From Siphonodentalium dalli (taxonomy: Eukaryota; Mollusca; Scaphopoda; Gadilida; Siphonodentaliidae), in NCBI GenBank assembly GCA_032622095.1, contig CP136068.1, positions 5,743,314 through 5,807,313 on the forward strand: DNA of 64,000 nt. Direction: 5' to 3'. Numbering within the stretch: position 1 is the stretch's first letter; every line of letters begins with the position of its first letter. Positions 35,200 through 46,839 of the stretch are shown here, one piece after another. The position numbers and the translations under genes were made by a program. The notes beneath the pieces are model-generated. The model did no database searches, was not told where the DNA came from, and saw nothing but the letters and a program-made list of their open reading frames with translations.

Positions 35200-35915
35200 T
35201 TGCTCGACCCTTTTTTGCCAAATGATCCCAAAATGACTCGTTCCCATCTACATGTCAATGTGAACAGCAATGACAAATTTCATAATGATACGACCAAAGA
35301 TACGACCTGTAGCCCGTGCCAAATGATTTAGTCATGCAAAGAGTAATATCCAAGATGGCTGCTGGTGGCCATGTTTTTTTTCTGAATGACCCCAAAATGA
35401 CTCTTTCTGGCAGCCATATTTTTCAACGGAATTCGGAAAAATTTGGCTCTCATCTAGATGTCACCCCGAAGATCCATATGAGTTTGGTGACGATCAGATG
35501 AGGGATGTGGTCTGTAGGGTTTGCCGAAAGATTTAGTCATAAAAAGAGTAAACTCCAAGATGGCTGTCAGCGGCCATGTCTTTTAACAAATTTCAGTCAA
35601 AATACTAGTAGAAGGCTCCAATTTACAGGTCACCCTGAAAATCCATATTAAGTTTGGTGACAATCGGATGAGAGATGCAGACTGCAGGGTGTGTCAATGT
35701 ATTCAAATTTTAAATCCAAGATGGCTGCTGGCGGCCATGCTTTGAAAAACATTTCGGTCAAAATCGGTTCCCATCTGCAGGTCATCCCGAAGATCCATAT
35801 GAAGACGGTGATGATCAGATAAGAGATCTGAACTGTAGGGTGTGCTAACAGAAAATGAGACCATAATATGCTGCCCAGAAGGGATATTTTGCCCGATAAT
35901 ACATTTGTCAAAATA
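35200..35915 (+). repeat. Family A tandem-core array, copy 3
   Basis: About four units, with CCAAGATGGCTGCTGGTGG and CAAGATGGCTGTCAGCGG type anchors near 35350, 35557 and 35718. Spacing is larger and more variable than in copy 1, with extra phrases (GTCACCCCGAAGATCCATAT, GTGACGATCAGATGAG) that define a sub-type also seen at 61838-62460. Confidence 0.75.
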
Positions 35916-35984
35916 CAGGTATTATCCGGTCAAAGCCAAATCGGCACTAATCAGGTAATGTCTGTTTCGAATAAGTGGAGGTTA

Positions 35985-38900
35985 TTGTTATTATAATTCC
36001 ACCATGCATGTACATGTGTAGGAAACTACACAACTCCACCATGCTTACTGTTGTGAGTTGGAAGTACTTTCCTTATATATGATCCAACAAATAGTCCTCC
36101 AAATCTAATATGGTGCCCAAAATGGAGTACAGAATTTGAAAAATATCACGGAAAAATCCTTCCTATTCACATCAGTGGGGGTTATTGTCATCACAACTCC
36201 AATTACTCCATCCATGCTCACAGTTGATTTGGGAATACTGAGGGGAAGTAACTAACTTATCACTTTCCCTCCCTGAAACAGCTTTCCATTTCCAGATGGT
36301 GGTTAAAATTGTGACCAAAATTTTAAAACACGTAGTATACCTTTAATTTCTTTCAATGCCTGAGAATCATTGTTGCATGAATTCCACCCATGTTTAGAGG
36401 TAGGTATTTACATTGATATGAAGTATTTGTTTGAGTTGGGCAATATACTCAATATATATGCTAAGATGGTAGCCAAACTGGTGGCCAGAAATTGAAATGT
36501 CATCATTATTTTTGTCACATTAAAATTTCCACATTTGTCATAATATCAATATGTTAGACGATAAGGTGCACAAGTCATTTATCATTCCTATTTAAAATGT
36601 ACTCCGATGCATATGGCAGCTATTGATGAATAATCTCGGTGTGGCATTTAATATAAATCCATTCCCCAGTAAGCGACGTTAATGTCTTTACAGGTAGCGC
36701 CGAATAGTCATATTATGACTTCCAAGATTCAGGACAACTACATGGGTTGATTCTGATTTGCATCCCTTATCTCGCTTCTACTTGGAGAAGGGCCCCACTA
36801 ATCAGAATGTTTAAAACAATACATATGCTGGTGTCCTGTTCATGGTTCAAAATCGGGGTATTCTTATACTTATTCGTGGCAATTAGCTTCATTCATGGAA
36901 CATGTAGCATATGATATAATTCGTCTGTTACATGTGGGAACTGAGTGTCATTTTGCGAGATAAACTGGAATAGCATATGATCTATGAGTATACTACTACT
37001 AGTTACAGAAGGTCCTCTTTATCTATGTCTTTCTCAGCTTTGTTGACCTGATGGGATAACAAAATGTACACCTGGTGATTGTCAGCTATCCACTAAGTCT
37101 TGTCTATAGTTGGTTCATCAATTCACAAACTTAGTGAACGCATTGATGACGTAACTGGACAACTTATGTATGGTATCAAGGGTTGTTAGCTTTCCCATTG
37201 ACGGATGCTCCCCTTCTGATGTCATAGAAGTTGACAATAATATACCCACACTTCTTGACCATGATCCAAAGCAATATTTGTGACATCCAGCAGTCTTCTC
37301 ATCGAAGAGCTACCGGCAGATAAGAACACAATCAGTGCTAGTTTGTGAGCATGCGTCATAATAGTGGAAATAAAATAGGACCATGAAATGCACCGCCCCT
37401 ACATCAGCGGTATGTTTCAGATACAGACAGGATATCATGCTTGGTGTAGCTTTCTTTGTGTGCTAAGATATCATTCCACACCTGTTTGGAAGCAGTTCTG
37501 AATCAACTTGATCAGGTGGGTAACTTTTGGATAATACTATGTATACATGTAAGCCCCCGCCCCATAACTGGTTGCAGTCTTAAAGAACTGGCCTCTGACA
37601 GTTTGGTGATATGTCATTTAAAGAATGAAGGTATGTATTGTTATCATCCTCGCGGTTGGCAGTGGTCGGTATTGTTCAAGATAACCTGAATGACATCAAG
37701 GATGACATGTTCAATGCGAAGAACAGCTAGAGGAATGTTCTGTTGATGAGATCTTATATAATCAATTCAACATCGGGTACACCACCATTCCGACCATATG
37801 TGCCTGCGGCATGACAACAATCTTCTAAAGCTACCTTGCGGGATATTAGTGGCACATCTCACGATCGACAATTGAAGAATTTCGCACTGATCACATCCAT
37901 TGCGTCGCAACTTTAACTTGATCTTGAAACAAGCACAGTGAAAATGTACCACATTTTCTGCCATTTTCTTGAACCATACAACCCACTTACTGACAGTAAC
38001 CCCACGCTGGAATGCCAAGGCATACCTTCATTGTTTGCATTACAAACCACCAAACTATCAGACATCATCTTTTACTAAAGACTTTTAGACTATAGTCTTG
38101 GTTAATACACTGCTTTTGGAGCAAAATTGTGAGCTTGACACCTGAAAATGGATTGTTTGAAACATTCTGATTAGAGGGAACCTTCTCTCAGAAAGTTTAG
38201 AATACTTGTTGGTGTGATCGAGGAAGATTGATCAGATAAAGAGATGGAAGCTGGTCCAGATAATTCTAATTATGGCAAATCTTGCAAGTCATAATATGAC
38301 CATTTGGTGCACCTATGGTTACGGCAATCATCAGCGCTTACTGGATAATGGATTTTGAAATGCCACATCATGATTATTAACTGGGGATTTTCATCCTTCC
38401 ATCTGAAGACATATCAATTTTATGACAAAAGCAGAAATTTTAATATGAAAATATGAAGGATTTTTTACAATATCTGGCCATCTTGGCTGCGATTATCAAT
38501 TGCCAACTGAGACGAATACTTTGTATCAACATTCCCTACCAAGATATACATTTGGGTAGAACTCGCATAACAATAATGCCCATTGTAAGAAACTGAAGGG
38601 ATATACGTGTGTTTTAAAATTTTCTACTACCCTCTTTGATTTGGGAAATCATTTCTTCGATGTGTAAGGTAATGACCTCGGCTCAGTATTCCCAACTCAA
38701 CTGCACGCATGAATATAGTTGCCATGACAATAACACCCACTGGTGTAAATTAATGAGGGATTTTCAGTAATAATTAAAATCTGCCATTTTGGATTTTTTG
38801 TTCGATGAGATATAAGAAAAGTACTTCGCCTCAGTATTACCAACCACTGATGGAGTTGTCCAGACAATAATGCTCACTGATGTAAAAATAAGAAATTTTC

Positions 38901-38990
38901 GGTGATTTTTCAATTTCTTGTGACATTTTGCCCGCTATCTTGGATTTGGGTGACTATTCCTCATCTCAAGTATAAAAGTAATCCTAGCAC
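35985..38990. mobile_element. ~3-kb fold-back element with long inverted arms
   Basis: Left-arm segments recur inverted in the right arm in mirrored order. GAAGTACTTTCCTTATAT (36060) mirrors 38810-38835. CACATCAGTGGGGGTTATTGTC (36170) mirrors about 38875. GTCATATTATGACTTCCAAG (36708) mirrors 38278-38300. AATCAGAATGTTT (36799) mirrors about 38165. Each arm is ~830 bp, diverged, and built of ~170-bp degenerate cores. The centre (36830-38155) may hold a decayed minus-strand protein remnant, but lesions prevent identification. Element ends and target duplication are not resolved. Confidence 0.6.
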
Positions 38991-39299
38991 ATGTATTGTC
39001 TACACCTGTACATGCATGGGTGGAGCAAACAGACACTAAGCGATTAGTATTAATTTGGCTTTTACTGAATTATATGGGCATTTGGAAACAATATGCCCAT
39101 GTTTCCCCACAGGGACAAATGATAGGTGGTGAAATGTCGATAAATAAGATCAATTTTTCACATTTTGGTCAACGTTTTGGCCGCCATATTGGTGTCGGTT
39201 TTTGGCTAGTTTGTAAAAGTAGTATTTTATCATAACGAATCTAAGATGCTTTTGTCGAGTTTTTTGGCAGTCGAACCAAACTTCTGCCAATAAGGTGCA

Positions 39300-39785
39300 C
39301 AACTCCGGGAAAAAAAGGTGGACATGGTATATTATTGCAATAGACCTATATACCAAATATCAATTGAATCCGTTAATATTTCATTGAGTTATTGCACTAA
39401 CGGTGATAAAATTGTGATTAAAATAGACAAACTAAGACCCGGAAAAAAAATTCGGACAAACCAGCTTTTCGAACTCGTACGAGATATTGTTGCAATAGAC
39501 TCATATACCAAATATTGTTTAAATCGGTTAATATTTCATTGAGTTATCGCGCAAACCATCTAAGATGGATAACTCTTGTAAAAAAGTTTGGACGTGACCC
39601 ATTTTCTACAGGCAGTATATAGTCATTGGGAGAAACTGACATACCAAAATTTTTTTGAATCCATTCACAAATGTCAAAGTTGTAAGGCATTCTTTAGGTT
39701 TGCCCGCCGCCCGTCCGATAGCCCATCCACCAACCGTCCCTCGTCAAACCATAAGTCGAGTTTTTTAAAAACTCGACTAATAAAA
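39300..39785 (+). mobile_element. Tandem-core family C element, copy 2
   Basis: Two to three ~150-bp units (TATACCAAATATCA, GGTTAATATTTCATTGAGTTA, TTTTCGAACTCGTACGAGATATT) precede GCCCGCCGCCCGTCCG, CCACCAACCGTCCCTCGTC and the hairpin AGTCGAGTTTTTTAAAAACTCGACT-like end. This matches the 3' end of the copy at 10122-11185. Confidence 0.75.
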
Positions 39786-40516
39786 GCACAATGATGATCA
39801 AGGAGACCTGGTGCAAATCAAACATAATGGCCACCATGATGGACGCCATCTTAGTCTCTGCAGCCACTTTTTTTGTGTCAAAGTGAAAAAAATTAGAGGA
39901 GACCATAAGGATGAACATTAGTGGAATGAAGTTGAGTCCTGGGGGTGCAAGGGTCGACCAATATCTCCTGGGCTAATCGGGATGGTAGAAAAATAGTAGG
40001 AGAATAGGAGAATCGAAGTACTGCAGATAACAAATTTACTCTATGCTACATTATTGCAAAACGAGGACGAGGAACAATGGATATTACTATATGAAACAAT
40101 GAAACAAATTACAACTAATTTGAGGAACTTGATGCAAATGCCAAACTATACATATTCGTTATTCTGTTGATGATAGAATATGTAGTAGGGCACTCAATAA
40201 TTTTATTCAGACAGCTTTATATATAAGACGTGAGTAATCTGACAATAACGGCATCAGTGAGCCAATGCTAATGAACTTTATATTTCCCAATTTATGCTTG
40301 TATATTACCCATTGATTTACATGTCATGTTATATGTCTGTCTTTATTGTCCGTGTACAAGTACATGTACATGTATATTGCCAAACCCGAATGTATTTGTG
40401 GCCGTGCAACAAAGATTTATCTATCTATGAATCATATGTTTTCTGCTATAAGCCACGAACGCATCGGTTACACACAGAAAGCATCATTTGGGTCATTAAA
40501 ATTATATAGGTGGGTA
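39786..40516. other. Stretch without a supported gene
   Basis: It contains a GGCCACCATGATGGACGCC phrase found in several mollusc-type repeats, and TACATGTACATGTA runs. No exon or element boundary could be supported. Confidence 0.35.
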
Positions 40517-40646
40517 CAGTAATGCCCTAAATAATCGACTCCTTAACCACACTCACAGAGATAAACAGCCATATTTCCGACTAAATCTTGAAAAATTACC
40601 CATAATTATGCTGTGGTTAAGGAGTCGATTATTTAGTGCATTACTG
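40517..40646. mobile_element. 130-bp MITE with 36-bp terminal inverted repeats
   Basis: The left CAGTAATGCCCTAAATAATC and the following GACTCCTTAACCACA match the right end read inward with about one mismatch over 36 bp. TA precedes the left end; the right flank reads TT, so a TA duplication is not complete. Mariner-like ends (CAGT start) are possible. It lies 107 bp downstream (minus strand) of exon C. Confidence 0.8.
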
Positions 40647-40752
40647 TTCCTCAGGCAATTCTATATGAATTTGATGCAGGAATATCAAGAAGCATGAAAT
40701 TTAGTTAAAATCAATATGTGTAAAGCAATGTATAAAATCTCTCTGTCACTAC

Positions 40753-40916
40753 CTGGTACCTTTCAGAATTTACTAGAGCCCGACGAAGCTTCGAGATTCG
40801 ATTTGATTTCATAACTTTTGTTAAGATTTGATTAAATTCAAAATCAGCTGTGAGATTCGGGAAATTTTCGAATCGTTGTAAAAGTCCTTTAACGCTGGGT
40901 ATGGCCTGCATAATGG
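40753..40916 (-). CDS. Host gene exon C: alternative helical exon
   Basis: Minus-strand exon, 164 bp: two bases completing a codon plus 54 codons. The acceptor is GATAATGCAG ending at 40917, and the donor is CAG|GTAGTG after 40753 (phase 0 out). The entry phase matches exon B (41266-41140), which ends with one base over. It encodes 'SVKGLLQRFENFPNLTADFE' and 'ISKLRRALVNSERYQ', amphipathic helices without a named domain. Exons C and D have the same phase class (1 in, 0 out), so B-C-E and B-D-E both keep frame and B-C-D-E does not. The pyrimidine tract is weaker than in the other exons, so confidence is lower. Confidence 0.63.
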
Positions 40917-41139
40917 CTGCATTATCTTAAAAAATGGTCAGTATTTAATTTTTTACGAAGAATTCAAGAAGCATTTATGTATGAATAATAGCAATGCACT
41001 TTCCTTGCAATGTATACAATCTATATTGTGTTGTAAAAAAATTAAATAATATTTGAAAACGTCTAGGTGAATTTGCAATTAAAAATTTGACATATGAGGC
41101 CGTCTGGGTGCTTGAGTATTTTTATCTATTAGGGCTTAC

Positions 41140-41266
41140 CATCATTGACTTCCTCCTCCTTCTCCTCCTTGCTCTCTTTCGATTTTTCCTCTTCCTCCTC
41201 ATGTTGTCCTTCTTCCTCCTTTACTTCCATTGTAGTCTGGGAAGCATTTTGTACCGCTTGCACTTC
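41140..41266 (-). CDS. Host gene exon B: Glu/Lys-rich linker exon
   Basis: Minus-strand exon of 127 bp (42 codons plus one base; phase 0 in, phase 1 out). The acceptor is ATCTACTTTCAG before 41266, and the donor is GATG|GTAAGC after 41140. It encodes 'EVQAVQNASQTTMEV' followed by a highly charged 'EEEEEKSKESKEEKEEE' tract, likely a disordered linker or single alpha helix. The plus-strand ORF over the same bases, rich in Leu and Phe, is a shadow of this GAG/AAG repetition. Phase matches exon A upstream. Confidence 0.72.
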
Positions 41267-41269
41267 CTG

Positions 41270-42423
41270 AAAGTAGATGGAGAAAACACTGTACAACTTT
41301 CTTCACCAATCGAGACGATATATTAAACAAAAGCAAGTACAGTCGATTTCGGTTAATAGAATATGCTCGGTGCAGCAATTTTTTATTTGAATAACCGATT
41401 ATTTGATTAGACGAATTTGCACCAAAACGTTGTAATTTTGACTTGACGATGCACCAAAACGTAATTTCGAGTTGACGATGTACCACTGACTTGACCGATG
41501 TTTGTTTGATATAAAAACTTTAAAATACCTGTTATTAAATGTGTATTTACTTCATAATATTGTTCTCTTTATTGATTGTTTCATATAATATTAAAATATT
41601 TGTAATACCATTGTCAGATTGTGTGTTTGTTGTTACTTTTTACCGAGGGAAAATTGTAAAAACATCGATCGATAAAAGCACGTGTTCCGAGTCAATGTTT
41701 ACATTGAAGGACTGGTTAGAGTTATTCACCTTTGATCGATATTAGCACATGTTTACATTGAAGGACAGGTTAGAGTTATTCACCTTTCAAACTTATCCGC
41801 CAGGGAGAGGTCGTTGCGCTTTCGTTTCGAGTTCATAATGACTGTATATGTGAGATTGTATGACAGTATTTTCGAGAGAAAGTTATTTTAAGGTTAACAG
41901 GCATATTGTTTGTGAATTTCTTATGAAATCTCCTTTACCTGAAACACTATTTAGAATTACCCCCCTTGACACGCAATTCAGCATGCTCGCTTCTGTGCAT
42001 TCTGGACTCCTCGACCTATAATCTCTGGGGCCGCAATCTGATGAGGTTTGGCGAATGCCCTTCTGAAGATGGAATTTTGTCTCCAACCAGTCAAAATTAG
42101 GAAGAGGTAAACGGTATCCCAATTCAGAATCCTTTTTGGTGCTAAAATCCTAACATGGTTTAGCTAGAATAGAGTAGCTATAACACATACAAAAAAGACA
42201 TATATATACGAATACATCAAAATCGGATGAAGACGATGTATGATAGTTATGAATGTGGTAGAATACAGATACAGAACAATAACTCAGAATTGAAGCCGGT
42301 GTCGATAAAGAACAATAACTCTAAACTCTCGGAATCAAAATTACGTCCGAAATAAAGATATAAAGCAGAGAGCATCGCTTCATTTCGTACGGGATTGAGT
42401 AAGAATGGTAGAATACCAATGAG
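41270..42423. other. Intron stretch with a ~56-bp duplication
   Basis: ATGTTTACATTGAAGGAC followed by GGTTAGAGTTATTCACCTTT occurs twice (about 41693 and 41749). A TE-like segment with CGATTATTTGATTAGACGAA lies near 41390. No exon is supported. Confidence 0.4.
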
Positions 42424-43719
42424 ATGGAAACTTTCAAGAGTATTTTTAATCGCGTCGCCAATGATGCACTATCACTGCGCGAGTGGGAAGATATCGTTGA
42501 GCAACTAATTAATGAAAAACCACTGCAGGAGTGGGAAGATATGGTTGAGCGACTAATTAATGAATAATCACTTCGAGAGTGGGAATATATTGTTGAGTGA
42601 CTAATGAAGAATCACTTCGAGAGTGGGAAGATATGGTTGAGTGACTAATTAATGAAGAATCACTGCGAGGGAATATATTGTTGAGTGACTAATTAATGAA
42701 GAATCACTGCGAGAGTGGGAAGATATGGTTTAGTGACTAATTAATGAAGAATCACTGCGAGAGTGGGAAGATATGGTTGAGCGACTAATTAATGAAGAAT
42801 CACTGCGAGAGTGGGAAGATATGGTTGAGTAACTAATTAATGAAGAATCACTGCGAGGGAAGATATGGTTGAGTGACTAATTAATGAAGAATCACTGCGA
42901 GAGTGGGAAGATATGGTTGAGTGACTAATTAATGAAGAATCACTGCGAGAGTGGGAAGATAAGGTTGAGCGACTAATTAATGAAGAATCACTGCGAGAGT
43001 GGGAAGATATGGTTGAGTGACTAATTAATGAAGAATCACCACGGGAGTGGGAAGATATGGTTGAGTGACTAATTAATGAAGAATCACCACGGGAGTGGGA
43101 AGATATGGTTGAGTGACTAATTAATGAAGAATCACTGCGAGAGTGGGAAGATATGGTTGAGTGGCTAATTAATGAAGAATCACCACGGGAGTGGGAATAT
43201 ATTGTTGAGTGACTAATTAATGAAGAATCACTGCGAGAGTGGGAAGATATGGTTGAGTGACTAATTAATGAAGAATCACTGCGAGAGTGGGAAGATATGG
43301 TTGAGTGACTAATTAATGAAGAACCACTGCGAGAGTGGGAAGATATGGTTGAGTGACTAATTAATGAAGAATCACTGCGAGAGTGGGAAGATATGGTTGA
43401 GTGACTAATTAATGAAGAATCACTGCGAGAGTGGGAAGATATGGTTGAGTGACTAATTAATGAAGAATCACTGCGGGAGTGGGAAGATATGGTTGAGTGA
43501 CTAATTAATGAAGAATCACTGCGCGAGTGGGAAGATATGGTTGAGTGACTAATTAATGAAGAATCACTGCGAGAGTGGGAAGATATGGTTGAGTGACTAG
43601 TTAATGAAGAATCACTGCGAGAGTGGGAAGATATGGGAATAAATTGTTGAGCGACTAATTAATGAAGAATCCATGCAAGAAGAAGCTCGGGATAAAGCTA
43701 ACGAAGAATGCTTTTTATA
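42424..43719 (+). pseudogene. Coding minisatellite: 16-residue repeat gene with recurrent in-frame stop
   Basis: A 48-bp unit is repeated about 25 times. In one frame it encodes a 16-residue repeat, ESLREWEDMVERLINE in its sense form. An ATG at 42424 begins a non-repeat leader ('METFKSIFNRVANDA') in that frame, and a non-repeat tail ('SMQEEARDKANEECFL') ends at TAA 43719. Near the array ends the Arg position is CAA (unit 1) or CGA (unit 2 and the last unit). Two inner units also keep CGA, one has TGG, one TAA, and about 18 have TGA. Three units have 4-base deletions that shift frame. The whole is not translatable now; it looks like a dead gene or TE-borne ORF whose stop was spread by unequal exchange. 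No intron signals seen. Source family unknown. Confidence 0.7.
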
Positions 43720-44435
43720 AAAAAAAAATCACAAACATTTGATAGAATATCAGCATCGATTGGAAACATCCCTACATACATACCACTATCATGAAGAAGA
43801 AGCGGCTCACCAAACTCGGATATAATAGTAAATGGGCAGTGGACGAAGTGATGGGCAAATTCAAGAGACGCCTTGAAATTAAAATTGAAGGTCAAGATTC
43901 ATAACAACTGTTTGTGCTTTTAAAATTGCATAGGGAACAACATGCCGAAGATTTTAATTATTTAACTCAGAGCTGTGGTTCCTGAGATAATCAAATGTGT
44001 GCCTGTAGATACAGACTGGAGCTTTTTAATATACTTCATGTGAGATAAATTGGAGTGAAAATATGTGAAATACTTGCCTAATACAACACCATGGTATATA
44101 AATTGAATCAAACGTTCTTCAAAATAAGTAAATGTTAGGGGACACAGATCTTGGCCAATTGTCAGAGAAGCTTGTATTACGAATGTCTTTCAAACCTTCA
44201 AGATTACAACAGACATTGTGTGTGAGAGAGACGCTGAAACCTGTTTTATTGGGATTTCAAAGAGAAATCACGGCTTCCAGAAAATTTTCGCGTTCTCTGC
44301 CGAGCGGTAATTATATTCGCATGTTTATCGAGTGCCTTCGGAGAAGACTTCAGGATTGATTTTTAGAATTTGATCACAGGTACAATTTTTTTAAAGGGGC
44401 AGCTCGTAATGTATGGTAAAATGACAGAAGCACAT
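43720..44435. other. Stretch after the minisatellite without a supported gene
   Basis: It starts with an A9 run straight after the stop, then AT-rich sequence. The A-run could be a remnant poly(A) tail of a retroposed transcript, but no target duplication was found. An ORF at 44132-44359 has no motifs. Confidence 0.35.
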
Positions 44436-46055
44436 GGCCGCCTTCAGCCATCTTGGATTTTACTCTTTGCATCTCTAAATATTTTCAAATTTGAAAAGAT
44501 GGCCACCAGCGGTCATGTTTTTTGGCCGAATGACCCCAAAATGACTAGTTCCCATCTACATATCAATTTCAACATTCGTGACAAATTTCATAAAGATCCG
44601 ACCAAGATACGACCTGTAGCCTGTATGAAAATATTTAGAGATGCAAAGAGTATAATCCAAGATCAGGGTTGGTGATTTTTTTGATTTTTTTTCTAATTGT
44701 TATGAAAATATGCAATTGTGCAATGTCTTTGATAAATGAAGGTTCTAACAGGTGTTGCTTATTATATCCAAGGCTGGATTAATAAAAATTCTATTATTAT
44801 TTATTATTTTTTGTGTAACTACATGTATCAAGCACAAATATCATGGCAGTACAGATATAGCAACCATGTACTTTAATTGTGCATACACTAGGTCCATGTG
44901 AGTTCCAATGTTGTGATATCTGGATAGGTAGACCTGTGCTTAAAGATTTACTACTAAATTTAGTAAATTTTAGTTGAGAACTGAATATATTTTCAATCAC
45001 CTTTGCTACTCGGTGACTTGAGGACATACATGTACATGTAATCACACCATATACATGTATCAAGTATGGACATTAGACAACTAGAGTAGTTTAGATGCAA
45101 TAGATGGCAGAGTATATGGTAGAATTACTCGGTTGGCATTTACATGTATGGCAATCAGAAAAGGAAAGGAAATTTAATAGTGTAATGAGGAGTGCTGAAT
45201 CTGATTGTAGTTACAAATAAGCGGAACAGGCCGTTGCTGGAGCAGTAATCACGGTACCATGCAGTATGCCTGTTTCTATAGGGTTGACAATTACTGCACA
45301 TTTTCATATCTTTTATCCAATTTTGTATGTTGTTTAATCATTATCATGTTATAGTTAACAAAAAACCTTGTTAGATATTGCATTATGCAATCATTTAAAA
45401 AAAATTGATTTAAATCAATGATTTTTTTCAAAAAAATCTTTGATTTAAATCTTGATTTAAATCAATGATTTAAATCGCTTGATTTAAATCAACCAACCCT
45501 GTCCAAGATGGCTGAAGGCGGCCATGTTTTTTTGGCCAAATGACCCCAAAATGACACGTTCCCATCAAGAGGTTGCCGCGATGATCCATATGAAGTTAAG
45601 TGATGATCGGATCAGAGATTTGGACTGTAGGATGTGTCAAAGGATTTAGTGATGCAAAAAGTTAAATCCAAGATGGCCACCAGCGGCAATGTGGTTTAGC
45701 CGAATGATCCTAAAATGTCTCGTTCCTATCTACATGTAAATGTCAACATTCATGACAAATTTTATGATGATCAGACAAACAGCACGGCTTGTAGCCCTTG
45801 TCAATGGATTAAATTTTTTAATCCAAGATGGCCACCAGCGGCCATGTTTTTGGCCAAATGACCCCAAAATGACTCGTTCCCATCTACATGTCAACATTCA
45901 TGACAAATTCCATAAAGATTCGACCAAATATAGGACCTGTAGCCCGCGCGAAAGTATTTAGTGATACAAAGAGTAAAATCCAAGATGGCTGACGGCGGCC
46001 ATGTTCGGCCAAATAACCCCAATTTAGTAATGCAAAGAGTAAAATCCAATTAAGA
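44436..46055 (+). repeat. Family A tandem-core array, copy 4, split by a hAT MITE
   Basis: Units before (44490-44663) and after (45502-46055) the hAT element carry GATGGCCACCAGCGG, GGCCATGTTTTTTGGCC, CCCCAAAATGACTCG and ACGACCTGTAGCC. The two halves join exactly at TCCAAGAT, part of the family A unit (AAATCCAAGATGG). Confidence 0.85.
44664..45501. mobile_element. hAT-type MITE with TGATTTAAATCA palindromes
   Basis: Flanked by the 8-bp duplication TCCAAGAT (44656-44663 and 45502-45509). Ends are CAGGGTTGGTGATTT at the left and CAGGGTTGGTTGATTT read from the right. The right subterminal zone (45405-45495) repeats GATTTAAATC five times or so. Eight-base duplication with CAGGG ends is diagnostic of hAT. 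No transposase ORF. Confidence 0.9.
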
Positions 46056-46059
46056 TGGC

Positions 46060-46090
46060 CGAATAATCCTCCTCTCCTCTCCTCTCTCTC

Positions 46091-46121
<31 letters not shown>

Positions 46122-46125
46122 GTCA
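46060..46125 (+). repeat. CT/CCT microsatellite
   Basis: A run of CCTCT and CTCT motifs directly at the end of the family A array. Confidence 0.95.
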
Positions 46126-46285
46126 GTCGCCCTATCTCATTCGCTGACTACTTATCCGTATATGAACCATCGATTCAGTTTATTATAGTATACAGCAATC
46201 AGTTGAGAAGAAATACATTATCACTGTTATTTTGCTGTTTATGTTTCCTTCAGCTTATACTAGAATTTCTTCTTCTGTATTTATT

Positions 46286-46740
46286 TAAATGAAAGTGTCA
46301 ATGACACTGTAGCTCAACTTTGTAAAGAAGGTAATTTTTTGTGATGAGCACACAGAGTAAAATCCAAGATGGCTGCTGGCGGCTATGTTTTTTGGCCGAA
46401 TGACCCCAAAATTAATCGTTCTCATCTACATGTCAATATTAACATACACGACAAATTTCATGATGATCAGATGAACAGTACGACCTGTAGCCCGTGCTAA
46501 AGCATTGAATTTTGAAATCAAAGATGGCCACTGGCGGCCATTTTTTTTGTCCGATTGACTCCAAAATGACTCGTTCCCATCTACATTCCAATTTAAACAG
46601 CCATGACAAATTTCATGATGATCAGACTAAAGGTACGACCTGTAGCCCGTGCTAGAGGATTAGTCATAAAAAGAGTAAAATCCAAGATGGCTGCTGACGG
46701 CCATGTTTTTTGGCCGAATGACCCCAAAACCTCTTTTGGG
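46286..46740 (+). repeat. Family A element, 5' end plus about three units, copy 5
   Basis: It starts GAAAGTGTCAATGACACTG then TAGCTCAACTTT. Three units follow (anchors near 46363, 46522 and 46681, about 159 bp apart). The 3' end is lost at about 46740. Confidence 0.85.
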
Positions 46741-46839
46741 ATTCTGGCCACTTTGAAACGGAACTAAGATGAACCATAACTTGTGGTGGCTATTCTGGCT
46801 ATTTTGGCTCAATAGGGTAAAATTGATCACCTTGATACA

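Noticed and set aside
37767-38018. Minus-strand ORF as an IS1595-like transposase or a TE-associated protein
   Set aside because: Only vague resemblances in changing frames; no catalytic residues could be placed. It lies in the centre of the fold-back element and may be a decayed ORF.
41087-41326. Plus-strand Leu/Phe-rich ORF as a membrane protein
   Set aside because: It is the antisense shadow of the Glu/Lys-rich minus-strand exon B, which has consensus splice sites.
42424-43719. TGA codons in the 16-residue repeat as selenocysteine codons
   Set aside because: The codon alternates with CGA, CAA, TAA and TGG, there is no Cys-rich redox context, several units are frameshifted, and I saw no SECIS-like structure downstream.
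45408-45492. TTTAAA-rich palindromes as a replication origin
   Set aside because: They are the subterminal repeats of a hAT MITE with perfect target duplications.
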